Below, in pieces: positions 5,747 to 11,832 of a stretch of DNA of 11,832 nt. The DNA is taken from contig JAQGJA010000069.1 of the NCBI GenBank assembly GCA_028290805.1, positions 1 through 11,832 of the forward strand, written 5' to 3'. This DNA comes from Alphaproteobacteria bacterium. GTDB taxonomy: Bacteria; Pseudomonadota; Alphaproteobacteria; Micavibrionales; SZUA-601. The notes under the pieces are model-generated. The model did not search any database. It was not told the DNA's origin and was given only the letters and a program-made list of their open reading frames with translations. The translations under genes and the position numbers were made by a program. Within the stretch, counting starts at the first letter, position 1, and every line of letters begins with the position of its first letter.

Positions 5747-6601
5747 ATGAGCAATCATAATCTTGAGTTCAATAAAATCCTGGCTGCCATCCTGGTGGCG
5801 GGCATCGTGGCGAAACTGGCGGGCTTTGCGGCCGAGCGGTTTTCCGAGCCGCATGAGCTGGAAAAACCGGTGATCGCCATTGATACCTCAGCGCTTGAAA
5901 GTGCGGGAAGCGGCGGCCCGGCAGCCCCAACAGGTCCCGAACCGATCCTGGCTTTGCTGGGCAAGGCCGATATCGCCAAGGGCCAGGCTTTGGCCAAGGC
6001 CTGCCTGGCCTGTCATGATTTCTCCAAAGGCGGCCCGAACAAGATTGGCCCGAATTTATGGGGTATCGTGAACAACAAAAAAGCCCACGCAGCGGGCTTT
6101 GCCTATTCCGATACCATCAAGGACATGGCCGACAAAGGCGACCATTGGGGCTATAAAAACCTGAACAGCTTCCTGTGGAAACCGGCCGTTTACGCCAAGG
6201 GTACCAAAATGACTTATCCGGGCCTGAAAAAACCCGAAGACCGCGCCGCCGTGATCGGTTATCTGCGCACGCTTGCCGACACGCCGGAGCCTTTGCCGAC
6301 CGAACAGGAAATCGCCTCGGAAATGCCAGTCGATGCCGCCCCTGCGCCTGAGTCTGAGCTTGGGAAAAAAGCCGATGCACCTGCACCCGCCCCCGCTTCG
6401 GCGGCCAAGGTGGATAATCCCTTGGTCAAGCGCGACCCTGCCGCCAAGCCGAAATCGGAAGACCCGCAAAATTCCGGCACGCAAAGCGCCCCGCCAATGG
6501 GCGACGCCAAACAGCATTCGGGCGACCAGGACCAGGAAAAACCGATGGACCCGGCCCGGGACACGGCTGCTGAATCGACCAACCAGCCGAATAACGATTA
6601 A
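5747..6601 (+). CDS. Membrane-anchored c-type cytochrome, CycM-like, with long Pro/Ala-rich tail
   Basis: This monoheme class I cytochrome c carries electrons on the periplasmic face of the inner membrane. An uncleaved signal anchor is likely at residues 9-28, preceded by SNHNLEFN, and followed by a linker (30-70). Heme is bound at Cys86, Cys89 and His90 (CLACH). GPNLWGI (101-107) is the usual helix after the heme site. Met155 in KGTKMTYPG is the expected sixth ligand, and the fold ends with AAVIGYLRTL (167-176). The N-terminal anchor pattern and layout resemble CycM / cytochrome c552 of alphaproteobacteria, which pass electrons to aa3-type oxidase; that partner is inferred. Residues about 190-284 form a low-complexity tail rich in Ala, Pro, Lys, Asp and Gln with no visible fold. 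Its stop overlaps the next start as TAATG. Confidence 0.9.
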   Translation: MSNHNLEFNKILAAILVAGIVAKLAGFAAERFSEPHELEKPVIAIDTSALESAGSGGPAAPTGPEPILALLGKADIAKGQALAKACLACHDFSKGGPNKIGPNLWGIVNNKKAHAAGFAYSDTIKDMADKGDHWGYKNLNSFLWKPAVYAKGTKMTYPGLKKPEDRAAVIGYLRTLADTPEPLPTEQEIASEMPVDAAPAPESELGKKADAPAPAPASAAKVDNPLVKRDPAAKPKSEDPQNSGTQSAPPMGDAKQHSGDQDQEKPMDPARDTAAESTNQPNND

Positions 6602-7395
6602 TGGGTTTCACCTGTCCGGATGAATTCGTCGTGCTGGCCCATGCGCTGGCCGATGCCGCCGGGCCCATTGCGCTGAAATATTTCCGCTCGGCCAATCTTT
6701 CTTTCGAGCAGAAGGACGATGCCTCGCCAGTTACGCGCGCCGACCGGGAGATCGAAATTGAATTGCGCCACATATTGGCAATCCAGCGTCCCCAGGACGG
6801 CATTTTCGGCGAAGAACAGGGGCACAGCAATCCAGATGCCGAATATCAATGGATCCTGGACCCTATCGACGGCACCAAACCTTTTACGGCGGGCAGCACC
6901 AATTTCGGCACGCTGATCGCTTTGTCCCACCGCGAACAAGGCATTATCCTGGGGCTCTGCAACCAGCCGGTAACAAAAGACCGCTGGACGGGTGTCAGGA
7001 ACGGGGAAACCCTGTTCAACGGCAAACCGGTCAAAACCCGCGGCACGGCAACAATCGAAAAGGCGATCTTTGCCTGCAATAACCCTTTAAGCCCGCCGAG
7101 GGATAAATCGGCGCTGGTAAAGGCCGTGCATGACCGCGCCGTGATGACGACCTATGGCGGCGTCTGCCTGAATTACGCTCTGCTGGCCAGCGGCTTTGTC
7201 GATATCGTCATCGACAGCCGCCAGCAGATTTACGATGTCGCGCCCTTTATTCCCATGATTGAAAACGCCGGGGGCAAGATCACCCAGTTAAACGGCGCGC
7301 CGATCGGTTTTGCGATGAGTAATTGCGTCCTGGCCGCCAGCACCCCGGAATTGCATGCGGAAATTCTGGCGCTGCATCGGGCGGTATCCTCATGA
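6601..7395 (+). CDS. hisN: Inositol-monophosphatase-family phosphatase, histidinol-phosphatase (HisN) type
   Basis: This 264-residue enzyme is a Mg2+-dependent phosphatase of the FIG/IMPase superfamily. The metal-binding set is intact: Asp48 in PVTRADRE, Glu71 in FGEEQG, and DPIDGT at 87-92. The late Asp212 sits in YDVAPFIPMIENAGG. The segment TKPFTAGSTNFGTLIAL and the late GGVCLNYALLASGFVDIVI resemble the HisN branch (L-histidinol-phosphate to L-histidinol) more than myo-inositol phosphatases, so hisN is the likeliest name. Substrate is not proved by sequence. No other his genes are adjacent. The ATG overlaps the cytochrome stop by one base, no Shine-Dalgarno sequence is visible, and translation is probably coupled. 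The stop overlaps the flavodoxin start as ATGA. Confidence 0.85.
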   Translation: MGFTCPDEFVVLAHALADAAGPIALKYFRSANLSFEQKDDASPVTRADREIEIELRHILAIQRPQDGIFGEEQGHSNPDAEYQWILDPIDGTKPFTAGSTNFGTLIALSHREQGIILGLCNQPVTKDRWTGVRNGETLFNGKPVKTRGTATIEKAIFACNNPLSPPRDKSALVKAVHDRAVMTTYGGVCLNYALLASGFVDIVIDSRQQIYDVAPFIPMIENAGGKITQLNGAPIGFAMSNCVLAASTPELHAEILALHRAVSS

Positions 7396-7937
7396 TAAAT
7401 ATCGCCATCCTCTATCACTCCGAAAAAGGCCGCACGAAAATCGTGGCCGAAGAAATCGGCAAAGGAGCGATGGTCGGTGGTGCAGAAGTGCATCTAATCT
7501 CCGTGATCGCAGAGATTGATTGGGATTTATTGCATCGATGCGATGCGCTGGTTTTCGGCTCGCCCACCTATATGGGGAGCGTTTCCGCGCCGTTCAAAAA
7601 ATTCATGGACGATAGCGGCAATGTCTGGATGAAGCATGTCTGGAAAGACAAGATCGCCGCAGGGTTTACCAATTCGCATTCTTACAGCGGTGATAAATTG
7701 AATGTGCTGGTACAGATGGCCATTTTCGCGGCCCAGCACGGCATGATCTGGGTCGGCAGCGGCGACATGCCGACGGGTTCGACGCCGGATGACCTCAATC
7801 GCCTGGGCAGCTTCATGGGCGTGATGACGCAATCGGATACGGCCATTGCCATCGATCCGCCGCCGTTGGGCGATCGCAAAACGGCCTTTAATTACGGCAT
7901 GCGGATTGCGGAAATGGCAAAGAAATTGCTTGGGTAA
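7392..7937 (+). CDS. WrbA-like flavodoxin / NAD(P)H-dependent FMN oxidoreductase
   Basis: This 181-residue protein has the flavodoxin fold. The FMN phosphate loop is at residues 8-15 (YHSEKGRT) after the first strand MINIAIL. The second FMN loop is VFGSPTYMGSVSAPFKKFMD (54-73), very close to WrbA-type quinone reductases, and a third flavin-contact region lies around FTNSHSYSGD (92-101). Such proteins reduce quinones by two electrons in the cytoplasm, but electron donor and acceptor cannot be read from sequence. The start at 7392 is chosen, rather than the upstream in-frame ATG at 7323, because it begins exactly at the first strand and forms an ATGA overlap with hisN. It is the last gene of the three-gene operon and ends five bases before a strong hairpin. 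Confidence 0.88.
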   Translation: MINIAILYHSEKGRTKIVAEEIGKGAMVGGAEVHLISVIAEIDWDLLHRCDALVFGSPTYMGSVSAPFKKFMDDSGNVWMKHVWKDKIAAGFTNSHSYSGDKLNVLVQMAIFAAQHGMIWVGSGDMPTGSTPDDLNRLGSFMGVMTQSDTAIAIDPPPLGDRKTAFNYGMRIAEMAKKLLG

Positions 7938-7941
7938 ATGT

Positions 7942-7979
7942 AACAGAAACAGCAGGCCAGGCGGCCTGCTGTTTCTGTT
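7942..7979. terminator. Perfect 17-bp hairpin, bidirectional terminator
   Basis: The arm AACAGAAACAGCAGGCC (7942-7958) pairs without mismatch with 7963-7979 across a four-base loop. It lies between the converging flavodoxin and CBS genes, 4 bases after one stop and 15 bases beyond the other. The distal half of each arm is T-rich on the transcribed side, but no long U tract follows, so termination strength is inferred from stem length. Confidence 0.8.
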
Positions 7980-7994
7980 GCCAAAAGGCCTAAA

Positions 7995-8462
7995 TTAAGC
8001 CGCTTTAGATTGCGTCTCACTGGACTGGTTGTTCTTGTTTGACTGGGTCGAAACGCATTTGATCAGATCGTAGGCGACGGTGGCTTCAGTCTTATTGGCG
8101 GTGACGATGTCGGAAACGGACACGACGCCGCACAGTTTTTTGTCCTGCGGGTTGTTCAAAACCACCAAACGGCGGACCTGGTTGTCGGACATGTTTCTGG
8201 CAATGTCCTGGGTGCTGTCCGTTTCAAAGCAATACAGGACTTTCGATGTCATGATCTGTGAAACAGGCGTCGTGACCGGCAGGCCCTGGGCGGTGGCGCG
8301 GGTGGCGATATCGCGGTCGGTAACGATGCCGCAAAGTTTCTCGCCGTTGCCGACGGGGATGAAACCGCAATCCAGTTCCAGCATTTTCTTGGCGGCGTCC
8401 TGGATCGTGGCGTTTTCAGGCATCCAGGTCGGGGTGGCGCACATGATTTCCTTGATTTCCAT
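7995..8462 (-). CDS. Small protein with two CBS domains
   Basis: This 155-residue protein consists of a Bateman pair and little else. CBS1 (about 5-58) contains IMCATPTWMPENATIQDAAK and GIVTDRDIA. CBS2 (about 68-124) contains IMTSKVLYCFETDSTQDIA, RRLVVLN and GVVSVSDIV. A polar Ser/Gln/Asn/Lys tail follows (137-155). CBS pairs usually bind adenosine nucleotides and act as regulatory modules; as a stand-alone protein its target is unknown. The start at 8462 is fixed by AAGGAG six bases upstream. It is the last gene on its strand, 72 bases downstream of the ppGpp-hydrolase-type gene, and may share its transcript. Confidence 0.92.
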   Translation of the reverse strand: MEIKEIMCATPTWMPENATIQDAAKKMLELDCGFIPVGNGEKLCGIVTDRDIATRATAQGLPVTTPVSQIMTSKVLYCFETDSTQDIARNMSDNQVRRLVVLNNPQDKKLCGVVSVSDIVTANKTEATVAYDLIKCVSTQSNKNNQSSETQSKAA

Positions 8463-8468
8463 TTTAAT

Positions 8469-8474
8469 CTCCTT
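8469..8474 (-). promoter_or_regulatory. Strong ribosome-binding site of the CBS protein
   Basis: AAGGAG on the minus strand, six bases from the ATG at 8462. It rules out the longer reading from 8522, whose first 20 residues do not belong to a CBS domain. It is the best Shine-Dalgarno sequence in this gene cluster, which suggests high expression. Confidence 0.8.
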
Positions 8475-8534
8475 GGTTGAATGGGACTTGTGCACTGCAG
8501 CGAAGCCTAGATAAAAAAGCAATCAGTATTTGGC

Positions 8535-9098
8535 TTATTCCAACAGGCCGAGCGGTTTTGCGCCCTGGTGCGCGGCGCGGGCCGTTTCATAGGCGGCGTC
8601 GAATAATTTCTCCAGCACCTCATGTGCGCCGCGCATCCGGTCGACCACTTCTTTGGACCAGGCGATGTAATCAATGATGCGCGCGATTTCCCAGCCCGAT
8701 GGCGGATTGGCCGCCATATCGCGCATATTGGCGATTTTATCAGCCAACTTGACCAGTTTTGCCTCGGGGGAGGCGTGCGGAGCCTTCTCGATCTGGGCCT
8801 GTTTGCGGGCGGCTTTTGGCAGGGTCTTGTCGTCGGTTACTTCGGCCACGATATCGGCGATTTTGGGGCCGAAAAGTTTTTCGATATCGTCATATTCGGT
8901 ATCGGTATCTTCGATCGTGTCGTGCAGCACGGCGCCGCACAGGACGTTGATATCGGCGATCTTAGCCTCGATCGCCAGGATATGAATAAGGTCCAGCGGA
9001 TGGTTGATATAAGGAATGGCATCAGCCATCTTGCGCCGCTGGTGCCGGTGCTTGTGCGCGGCAAAGACAGTGGCACGGATCAGGGTTTCATTCATCAT
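8535..9098 (-). CDS. Stand-alone HD-domain (p)ppGpp hydrolase (Mesh1/SAH-like)
   Basis: This 187-residue protein is the hydrolase domain of the RelA/SpoT family without synthetase, TGS or ACT domains, as in small alarmone hydrolases. The Mn2+ and substrate residues can be lined up: HKHRHQRRK with Arg22, then PYINHP with His33. They continue with LHDTIEDT, giving His59, Asp60, Glu63 and Asp64, and then KLADKIANM with Asp120 and Asn124. DDIEKLFGPKIADIVAEVTDDKTL (71-94) is the usual loop region after HDxxED. The predicted reaction removes the 3'-pyrophosphate of (p)ppGpp; some relatives act on NADPH instead. The start is one of two adjacent ATGs (9098 or 9095), with no strong Shine-Dalgarno sequence. 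It is 24 bases downstream of the FAD dehydrogenase gene and very likely co-transcribed. Confidence 0.9.
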   Translation of the reverse strand: MMNETLIRATVFAAHKHRHQRRKMADAIPYINHPLDLIHILAIEAKIADINVLCGAVLHDTIEDTDTEYDDIEKLFGPKIADIVAEVTDDKTLPKAARKQAQIEKAPHASPEAKLVKLADKIANMRDMAANPPSGWEIARIIDYIAWSKEVVDRMRGAHEVLEKLFDAAYETARAAHQGAKPLGLLE

Positions 9099-9122
9099 GG
9101 AATGTCTTTCAATAGCAGGAGT

Positions 9123-10544
9123 TTAGATATCTGTTCTTTGCAACACTTTCCCCGGGTTCATCAAATGATCCGGATCGAGCGCCGCTTTGATTTTGCGCAT
9201 CAGTTCCATCTCGACCGGTGATTTGCGCTGGGCCATTTCACCAACCTTGGAAAAACCGATCCCGTGCTCTGCGGCGATGGAGCCGTTATAGTTTTGCACC
9301 ACATCATGGACGGCGTGGTTCACCTGTTTCCATTGCGACAGATATTCCTCGACCGGCATGGCCTCGCCTTTGACCAGGTCGAAATGCAGGTTGCCGTCAC
9401 CGGCATGGCCGAAAATCGCCGCTTCTACATTGGGCAGAATAAGGCGGGCGGCGGCGACGGCATCGCGGACGAAACCGGGCATGGCAGCGATCGGCACAGC
9501 GATGTCGTGCTTGATCGACCTTCCGGGCCGCGCCTGGACGGCGTCAGAAACGGATTCCCTGATGGTCCAAAATTGCCGTGCCTGTTCTTCATTTTGCGCG
9601 ATGGTGGCATCACTCAATAATTCTTTTTCAAAGCCAAGTGCCAGCACGTCTTCGACCTGTTGCCGCAAGGCGCCGCTTTCACTGCTGCCGCAGATTTCAA
9701 TCAACAGGGTCCAGTCGGTGCGCGTGGCCAAAGGCTCGATGCCGGATTTATTATATTCCAGGGCACAATCCAAAGCACAGCGCGAAAGCACTTCATAGGC
9801 CAGCAAATTCTCGCCAAAGGCATCACGCAATACCGGCAAAAACGCCACGACATTTTCTAAGGATTCCGTGGCGACAAAAAATGTCTCGCGCAGGCCTGGA
9901 TCGGGAAACAGTTTCAGGACAGCGGCGGTAACAATTCCTAATGTGCCCTCGCTGCCGATAAACAGATGCTTCAGGTTGTAACCGGTATTATCCTTGCGCA
10001 AACTGCGCAGCCCGTTCCAGATTTCGCCGCTTGGCAAAACAACCTCAAGGCCCAATACAAGATCGCGGCAATTGCCATAGCGGATGGTCAAGATGCCGCC
10101 GGCGTTGGTGGCGATATTGCCGCCGATCTGGCACGAGCCCTGGGCCCCCAAAGCCAGCGGGAAATAACGCCCGGCGTCGCGTGCGGCTTGCTGGATCTGT
10201 TCCAGGATACAGCCGGCCTCGACCGTCATGGTAAAATTATCGGCATCGATGCTGCGGAATTTGTTCAGGCGCGACAGGCTCAGCACGATGGCATTGTCCT
10301 GATACGGCACCGATCCACCGACCAGCCCGGTATTGCCGCCCTGGGGCACGACGGCAATCTGAAAGGCATTGCAAAGCCTGACGATGGCGGCGACTTCTTC
10401 GGTGCTGGCGGGCTTGGCCACGGCAAGGCCACGCCCCTGAAACCGCCCGCCGTAATCGCGGAAAAAGGGCAGGGTCGCCTCGGGCGAGGTCAGGACGTAA
10501 GGCGCGCCGACAATCGCGGCAAGGGAGGTAAGGAAATCGGACAT
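9123..10544 (-). CDS. FAD-linked D-2-hydroxyacid dehydrogenase (GlcD / D-2-hydroxyglutarate dehydrogenase family)
   Basis: This 473-residue flavoenzyme belongs to the VAO/PCMH fold with a FAD-oxidase C-terminal domain. The N-terminal domain has the pyrophosphate loop PQGGNTGLVGGS (67-78), GGNIATNAGG (140-149), YGNCRDLVLGLEVVLP (155-170) and LFIGSEGTLGIVT (193-205). The C-terminal domain has KHDIAVP (344-350), FGHAGDGNLHFD (377-388, with metal/substrate His379 and His386) and EHGIGF (425-430). These features fit oxidation of a D-2-hydroxyacid such as D-lactate or D-2-hydroxyglutarate, with electrons passed to quinone or another carrier. The exact substrate cannot be told. There is no adjacent GlcE/GlcF, which argues against being a glycolate oxidase subunit. 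It lies 138 bases downstream of tsaC, probably with its own promoter, and precedes the HD gene by 24 bases. Confidence 0.93.
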   Translation of the reverse strand: MSDFLTSLAAIVGAPYVLTSPEATLPFFRDYGGRFQGRGLAVAKPASTEEVAAIVRLCNAFQIAVVPQGGNTGLVGGSVPYQDNAIVLSLSRLNKFRSIDADNFTMTVEAGCILEQIQQAARDAGRYFPLALGAQGSCQIGGNIATNAGGILTIRYGNCRDLVLGLEVVLPSGEIWNGLRSLRKDNTGYNLKHLFIGSEGTLGIVTAAVLKLFPDPGLRETFFVATESLENVVAFLPVLRDAFGENLLAYEVLSRCALDCALEYNKSGIEPLATRTDWTLLIEICGSSESGALRQQVEDVLALGFEKELLSDATIAQNEEQARQFWTIRESVSDAVQARPGRSIKHDIAVPIAAMPGFVRDAVAAARLILPNVEAAIFGHAGDGNLHFDLVKGEAMPVEEYLSQWKQVNHAVHDVVQNYNGSIAAEHGIGFSKVGEMAQRKSPVEMELMRKIKAALDPDHLMNPGKVLQRTDI

Positions 10545-10682
10545 GGCTTTACTATGCGGCCTCTTTGCAAGCGCTGCAAGAACGACAAATTTGTTGACAT
10601 ATGATGTAAGCGCGGTAGGTAGTCCTTATTAATGATCTTTAAAAACCAGCTTTATCCCATGTCTTGCCCAGCTTCCATTCCA
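10545..10682. promoter_or_regulatory. Intergenic region with two short dyads, upstream of the FAD dehydrogenase
   Basis: These 138 bases separate the tsaC stop and the dehydrogenase start. About 20 bases from the start codon lies an inverted repeat TTGCA-AGCGC-TGCAA (10565-10579). Six bases further is the palindrome ACAAATTTGT (10585-10594). No convincing sigma70 hexamer pair was found on the minus strand; TTGCAG with CATAGT at 17 bases is the best and is weak. No tRNA-like or terminator hairpin is visible. Confidence 0.35.
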
Positions 10683-11651
10683 TCATAATAATGTTGTATG
10701 CCTTACTTGGGCCAGCCGTGCATTGATCGCCTGGCCCAAGCCCTGGTTCGGGATATTCATGATGGCAATTGCCGTTGCGCCGCATTCGTCCAGTTCCTGC
10801 AGCATTTTGTACAGATGGGCGGCGGCCTCGTGCAGGTCGCCGTCGGGTGAAAGATTGCGGTATAATTCTTCCGGCATGTCGCGCACGAATCCGACGCCCT
10901 GGACGCCGATATAGGTAACCTTGCCGAAGCCCAGGAAGGCCTCGCCGGGGCCTACATCGATGGCGCGCAGGCGCAAAGGTGTTTTCAATGTAAGGCCTGG
11001 GGCGGTATTTTCGGCATAAACGACATCGCCGATCAGGCCGCTTATTTCCTCCAGCGCAATGGCGCCGGGGCGCAGGATGACGGCGGGCAGGCGGGTCAGG
11101 TCCAGTAGCGTGGATTCAATCCCGATCACCGGCGCGGCATCGGCCAGGATCAGCGGCACGGCATCGCCCAGATGCCTTGCCACTTCCAGCGCGGTGGTGG
11201 TGCTGAGGTTTCCCGATGGATTGGCGCTGGGGGCGGCGATCGGACAGCCCGCTTCTTTTAATAAAGCCAGGGCGACCGGATGCCTGGGCAGGCGCAGGGA
11301 AATGGTTTCCTGGCCCGCCGTTACAATCTCACTAATGCCGTTGCCAGGACGCCTGGGCAGGACCAGGGAAAGCGGCCCGGGCCACAATGTATGCGCCAGG
11401 GTCAAAGCGCGCTGGTCAAAAAGAGCCAGTTTTTCCGCCACCGCAATGTCATGCACCATCACGCTCAGTGCCTTGTCGCGCGGGCGGTTTTTTGCGGCAA
11501 AAAGTTTTTCCACCGCACTTTCATTGGTGGCATCCGCCCCCATGCCGAACACCGTCTCGGTCGGAAAGGCAACGATCTCTCCCCTTTGCAGGAGGCTTGC
11601 GGCATGTCGGATATTTTGGGGCGTGGCTTGTTTGATCATGGAGGCCAGCAT
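10683..11651 (-). CDS. tsaC: L-threonylcarbamoyladenylate synthase (TsaC/Sua5 two-domain type)
   Basis: This enzyme makes threonylcarbamoyl-AMP from threonine, bicarbonate and ATP, the first step of the universal t6A37 tRNA modification. The YrdC domain (about 10-205) shows FPTETVFGMGAD (29-40), KLFAAKNRPRDKALSVMV (49-66), WPGPLSLVLPRR (90-101), APSANPSG (140-147) and GIESTLLDL (177-185) with VILRPGAI. A Sua5 domain follows (about 232-318: GPGEAFLGFG, NLSPDGDLHEAAAHLY, NQGLGQAINARL). At 322 residues it is full Sua5 length. The linker reads TAPGLTLKTPLRL and lacks the HYAP motif that normally follows SPG/APG. The start is uncertain: ATG at 11651 or 11639, neither with a clear Shine-Dalgarno sequence. 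The gene is followed by the FAD dehydrogenase. Confidence 0.95.
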   Translation of the reverse strand: MLASMIKQATPQNIRHAASLLQRGEIVAFPTETVFGMGADATNESAVEKLFAAKNRPRDKALSVMVHDIAVAEKLALFDQRALTLAHTLWPGPLSLVLPRRPGNGISEIVTAGQETISLRLPRHPVALALLKEAGCPIAAPSANPSGNLSTTTALEVARHLGDAVPLILADAAPVIGIESTLLDLTRLPAVILRPGAIALEEISGLIGDVVYAENTAPGLTLKTPLRLRAIDVGPGEAFLGFGKVTYIGVQGVGFVRDMPEELYRNLSPDGDLHEAAAHLYKMLQELDECGATAIAIMNIPNQGLGQAINARLAQVRHTTLL

Positions 11652-11720
11652 AGAGGGAAATTTTTCTGGTCCCTAGATGATTTTTGAATTCATTGTCTGC
11701 TGGGCAAAAGAAAGGTAAGC

Positions 11721-11736
11721 CGCAGAGGCGCAGAGG
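11721..11736. repeat. CGCAGAGG tandem repeat (intergenic repeat fragment)
   Basis: Two perfect 8-bp copies, CGCAGAGG at 11721-11728 and 11729-11736, preceded by GTAAGC and followed by CCGCG. The unit resembles the short CGCAGAGG-type repeats that I recall from intergenic regions of many bacteria. Only one arm is present here, so it may be a decayed copy. Confidence 0.55.
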
Positions 11737-11782
11737 CCGCGAAATATTTTTTATTATTCCGCGCGGGGACCCCTTGTTGCGA

Positions 11783-11811
11783 TTGACGTTATACTGCAAA
11801 TCAATCATAAC
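11783..11811 (+). promoter_or_regulatory. Possible rightward promoter for a gene beyond the window
   Basis: TTGACG (11783-11788), a 17-base spacer and CATAAC (11806-11811) sit in an AT-rich end and point off the right edge. The -35 matches five of six consensus positions and the -10 matches four. The gene it would serve cannot be seen. Confidence 0.35.
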
Positions 11812-11832
11812 TTAATTATTCATTAAAAATTC

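Larger units (their letters stand above)
11652..11832. other. Right-end intergenic region without a recognisable gene
   Basis: These 181 bases upstream of tsaC contain no supported coding region. Reading rightward they hold a weak AGGGA/TCCCT dyad near 11653-11673, a CGCAGAGG tandem repeat, two adjoining GC palindromes (CCGCGCGG at 11759-11766 and GGGGACCCC at 11765-11773) and an AT-rich end with a possible promoter. A leftward open frame here (11808 towards 11521) crosses the repeat and overlaps tsaC in another frame; it has no protein-like features. Confidence 0.6.

Noticed and set aside
7323..7391. Upstream start for the flavodoxin inside hisN
   Set aside because: The extra 23 residues precede the first strand of the flavodoxin fold and are unlike the family; the ATGA overlap at 7392 is the better start.
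8463..8522. Longer start for the CBS protein
   Set aside because: AAGGAG sits six bases before the inner ATG at 8462, inside the supposed extension.
10632..10688. 18-codon rightward open frame in the spacer between the dehydrogenase and tsaC
   Set aside because: No ribosome-binding site and no conserved feature; such short frames arise by chance.
11521..11808. Leftward open frame of about 95 codons over the right-end repeat and the tsaC start
   Set aside because: It reads through the CGCAGAGG repeat and overlaps tsaC out of frame, with no protein-like features.
1..11832. CRISPR array, tRNA, rRNA, insertion sequence or att site
   Set aside because: No regularly spaced repeats, cloverleaf, transposase motifs or flanking direct repeats were found on reading both strands.

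Overview
The window looks like chromosomal DNA from a free-living alphaproteobacterium of moderate GC. The evidence is protein style: a CycM-like membrane-anchored cytochrome c, a prephenate dehydratase whose ACT domain has the alphaproteobacterial ESY variant, a two-domain TsaC/Sua5, and an XRE regulator start of the type common in that class. No rRNA, tRNA, CRISPR array, transposase or phage gene is visible. Twelve complete genes and one gene cut by the left edge fill almost all of the sequence, and no gene-free stretch exceeds 181 bases. All assignments come from reading motifs, not from database searches.

Layout. Left edge (1-1023): the first 23 codons of an XRE-type regulator face left, and an orphan periplasmic solute-binding protein faces right. 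Bases 1024-2553 (minus strand): fpg, and upstream of it a one-TM protein resembling DUF2939. Bases 2647-5633 (minus strand): prephenate dehydratase, whose start codon overlaps the stop of an unrecognised 708-residue protein. That large protein consists of two diverged copies of one ~350-residue module rich in Tyr/Gly/Asp (YwqK/MORN_2-like) strands. Bases 5747-7937 (plus strand): a tight operon of membrane cytochrome c, HisN-like phosphatase and WrbA-like flavodoxin, with one- and four-base gene overlaps. It is closed by a perfect 17-bp hairpin shared with the converging CBS gene. Bases 7995-11651 (minus strand): tsaC, then an FAD-linked D-2-hydroxyacid dehydrogenase, a stand-alone (p)ppGpp-hydrolase-type HD protein and a two-CBS-domain protein. 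The last 181 bases hold a CGCAGAGG tandem repeat, nested GC palindromes and a possible rightward promoter.

The most unusual part is 3507-5750. The 708-residue gene is clearly AT-richer than its surroundings and apparently leaderless. A perfect 6+4+6 dyad covers its -10 region and start codon. The gene lies between a CycM-like cytochrome and pheA, where several alphaproteobacteria carry kdsB. It reads directly into pheA by an ATGA overlap, so production of a phenylalanine-biosynthesis enzyme may depend on translation of an unknown, possibly acquired, repeat protein.
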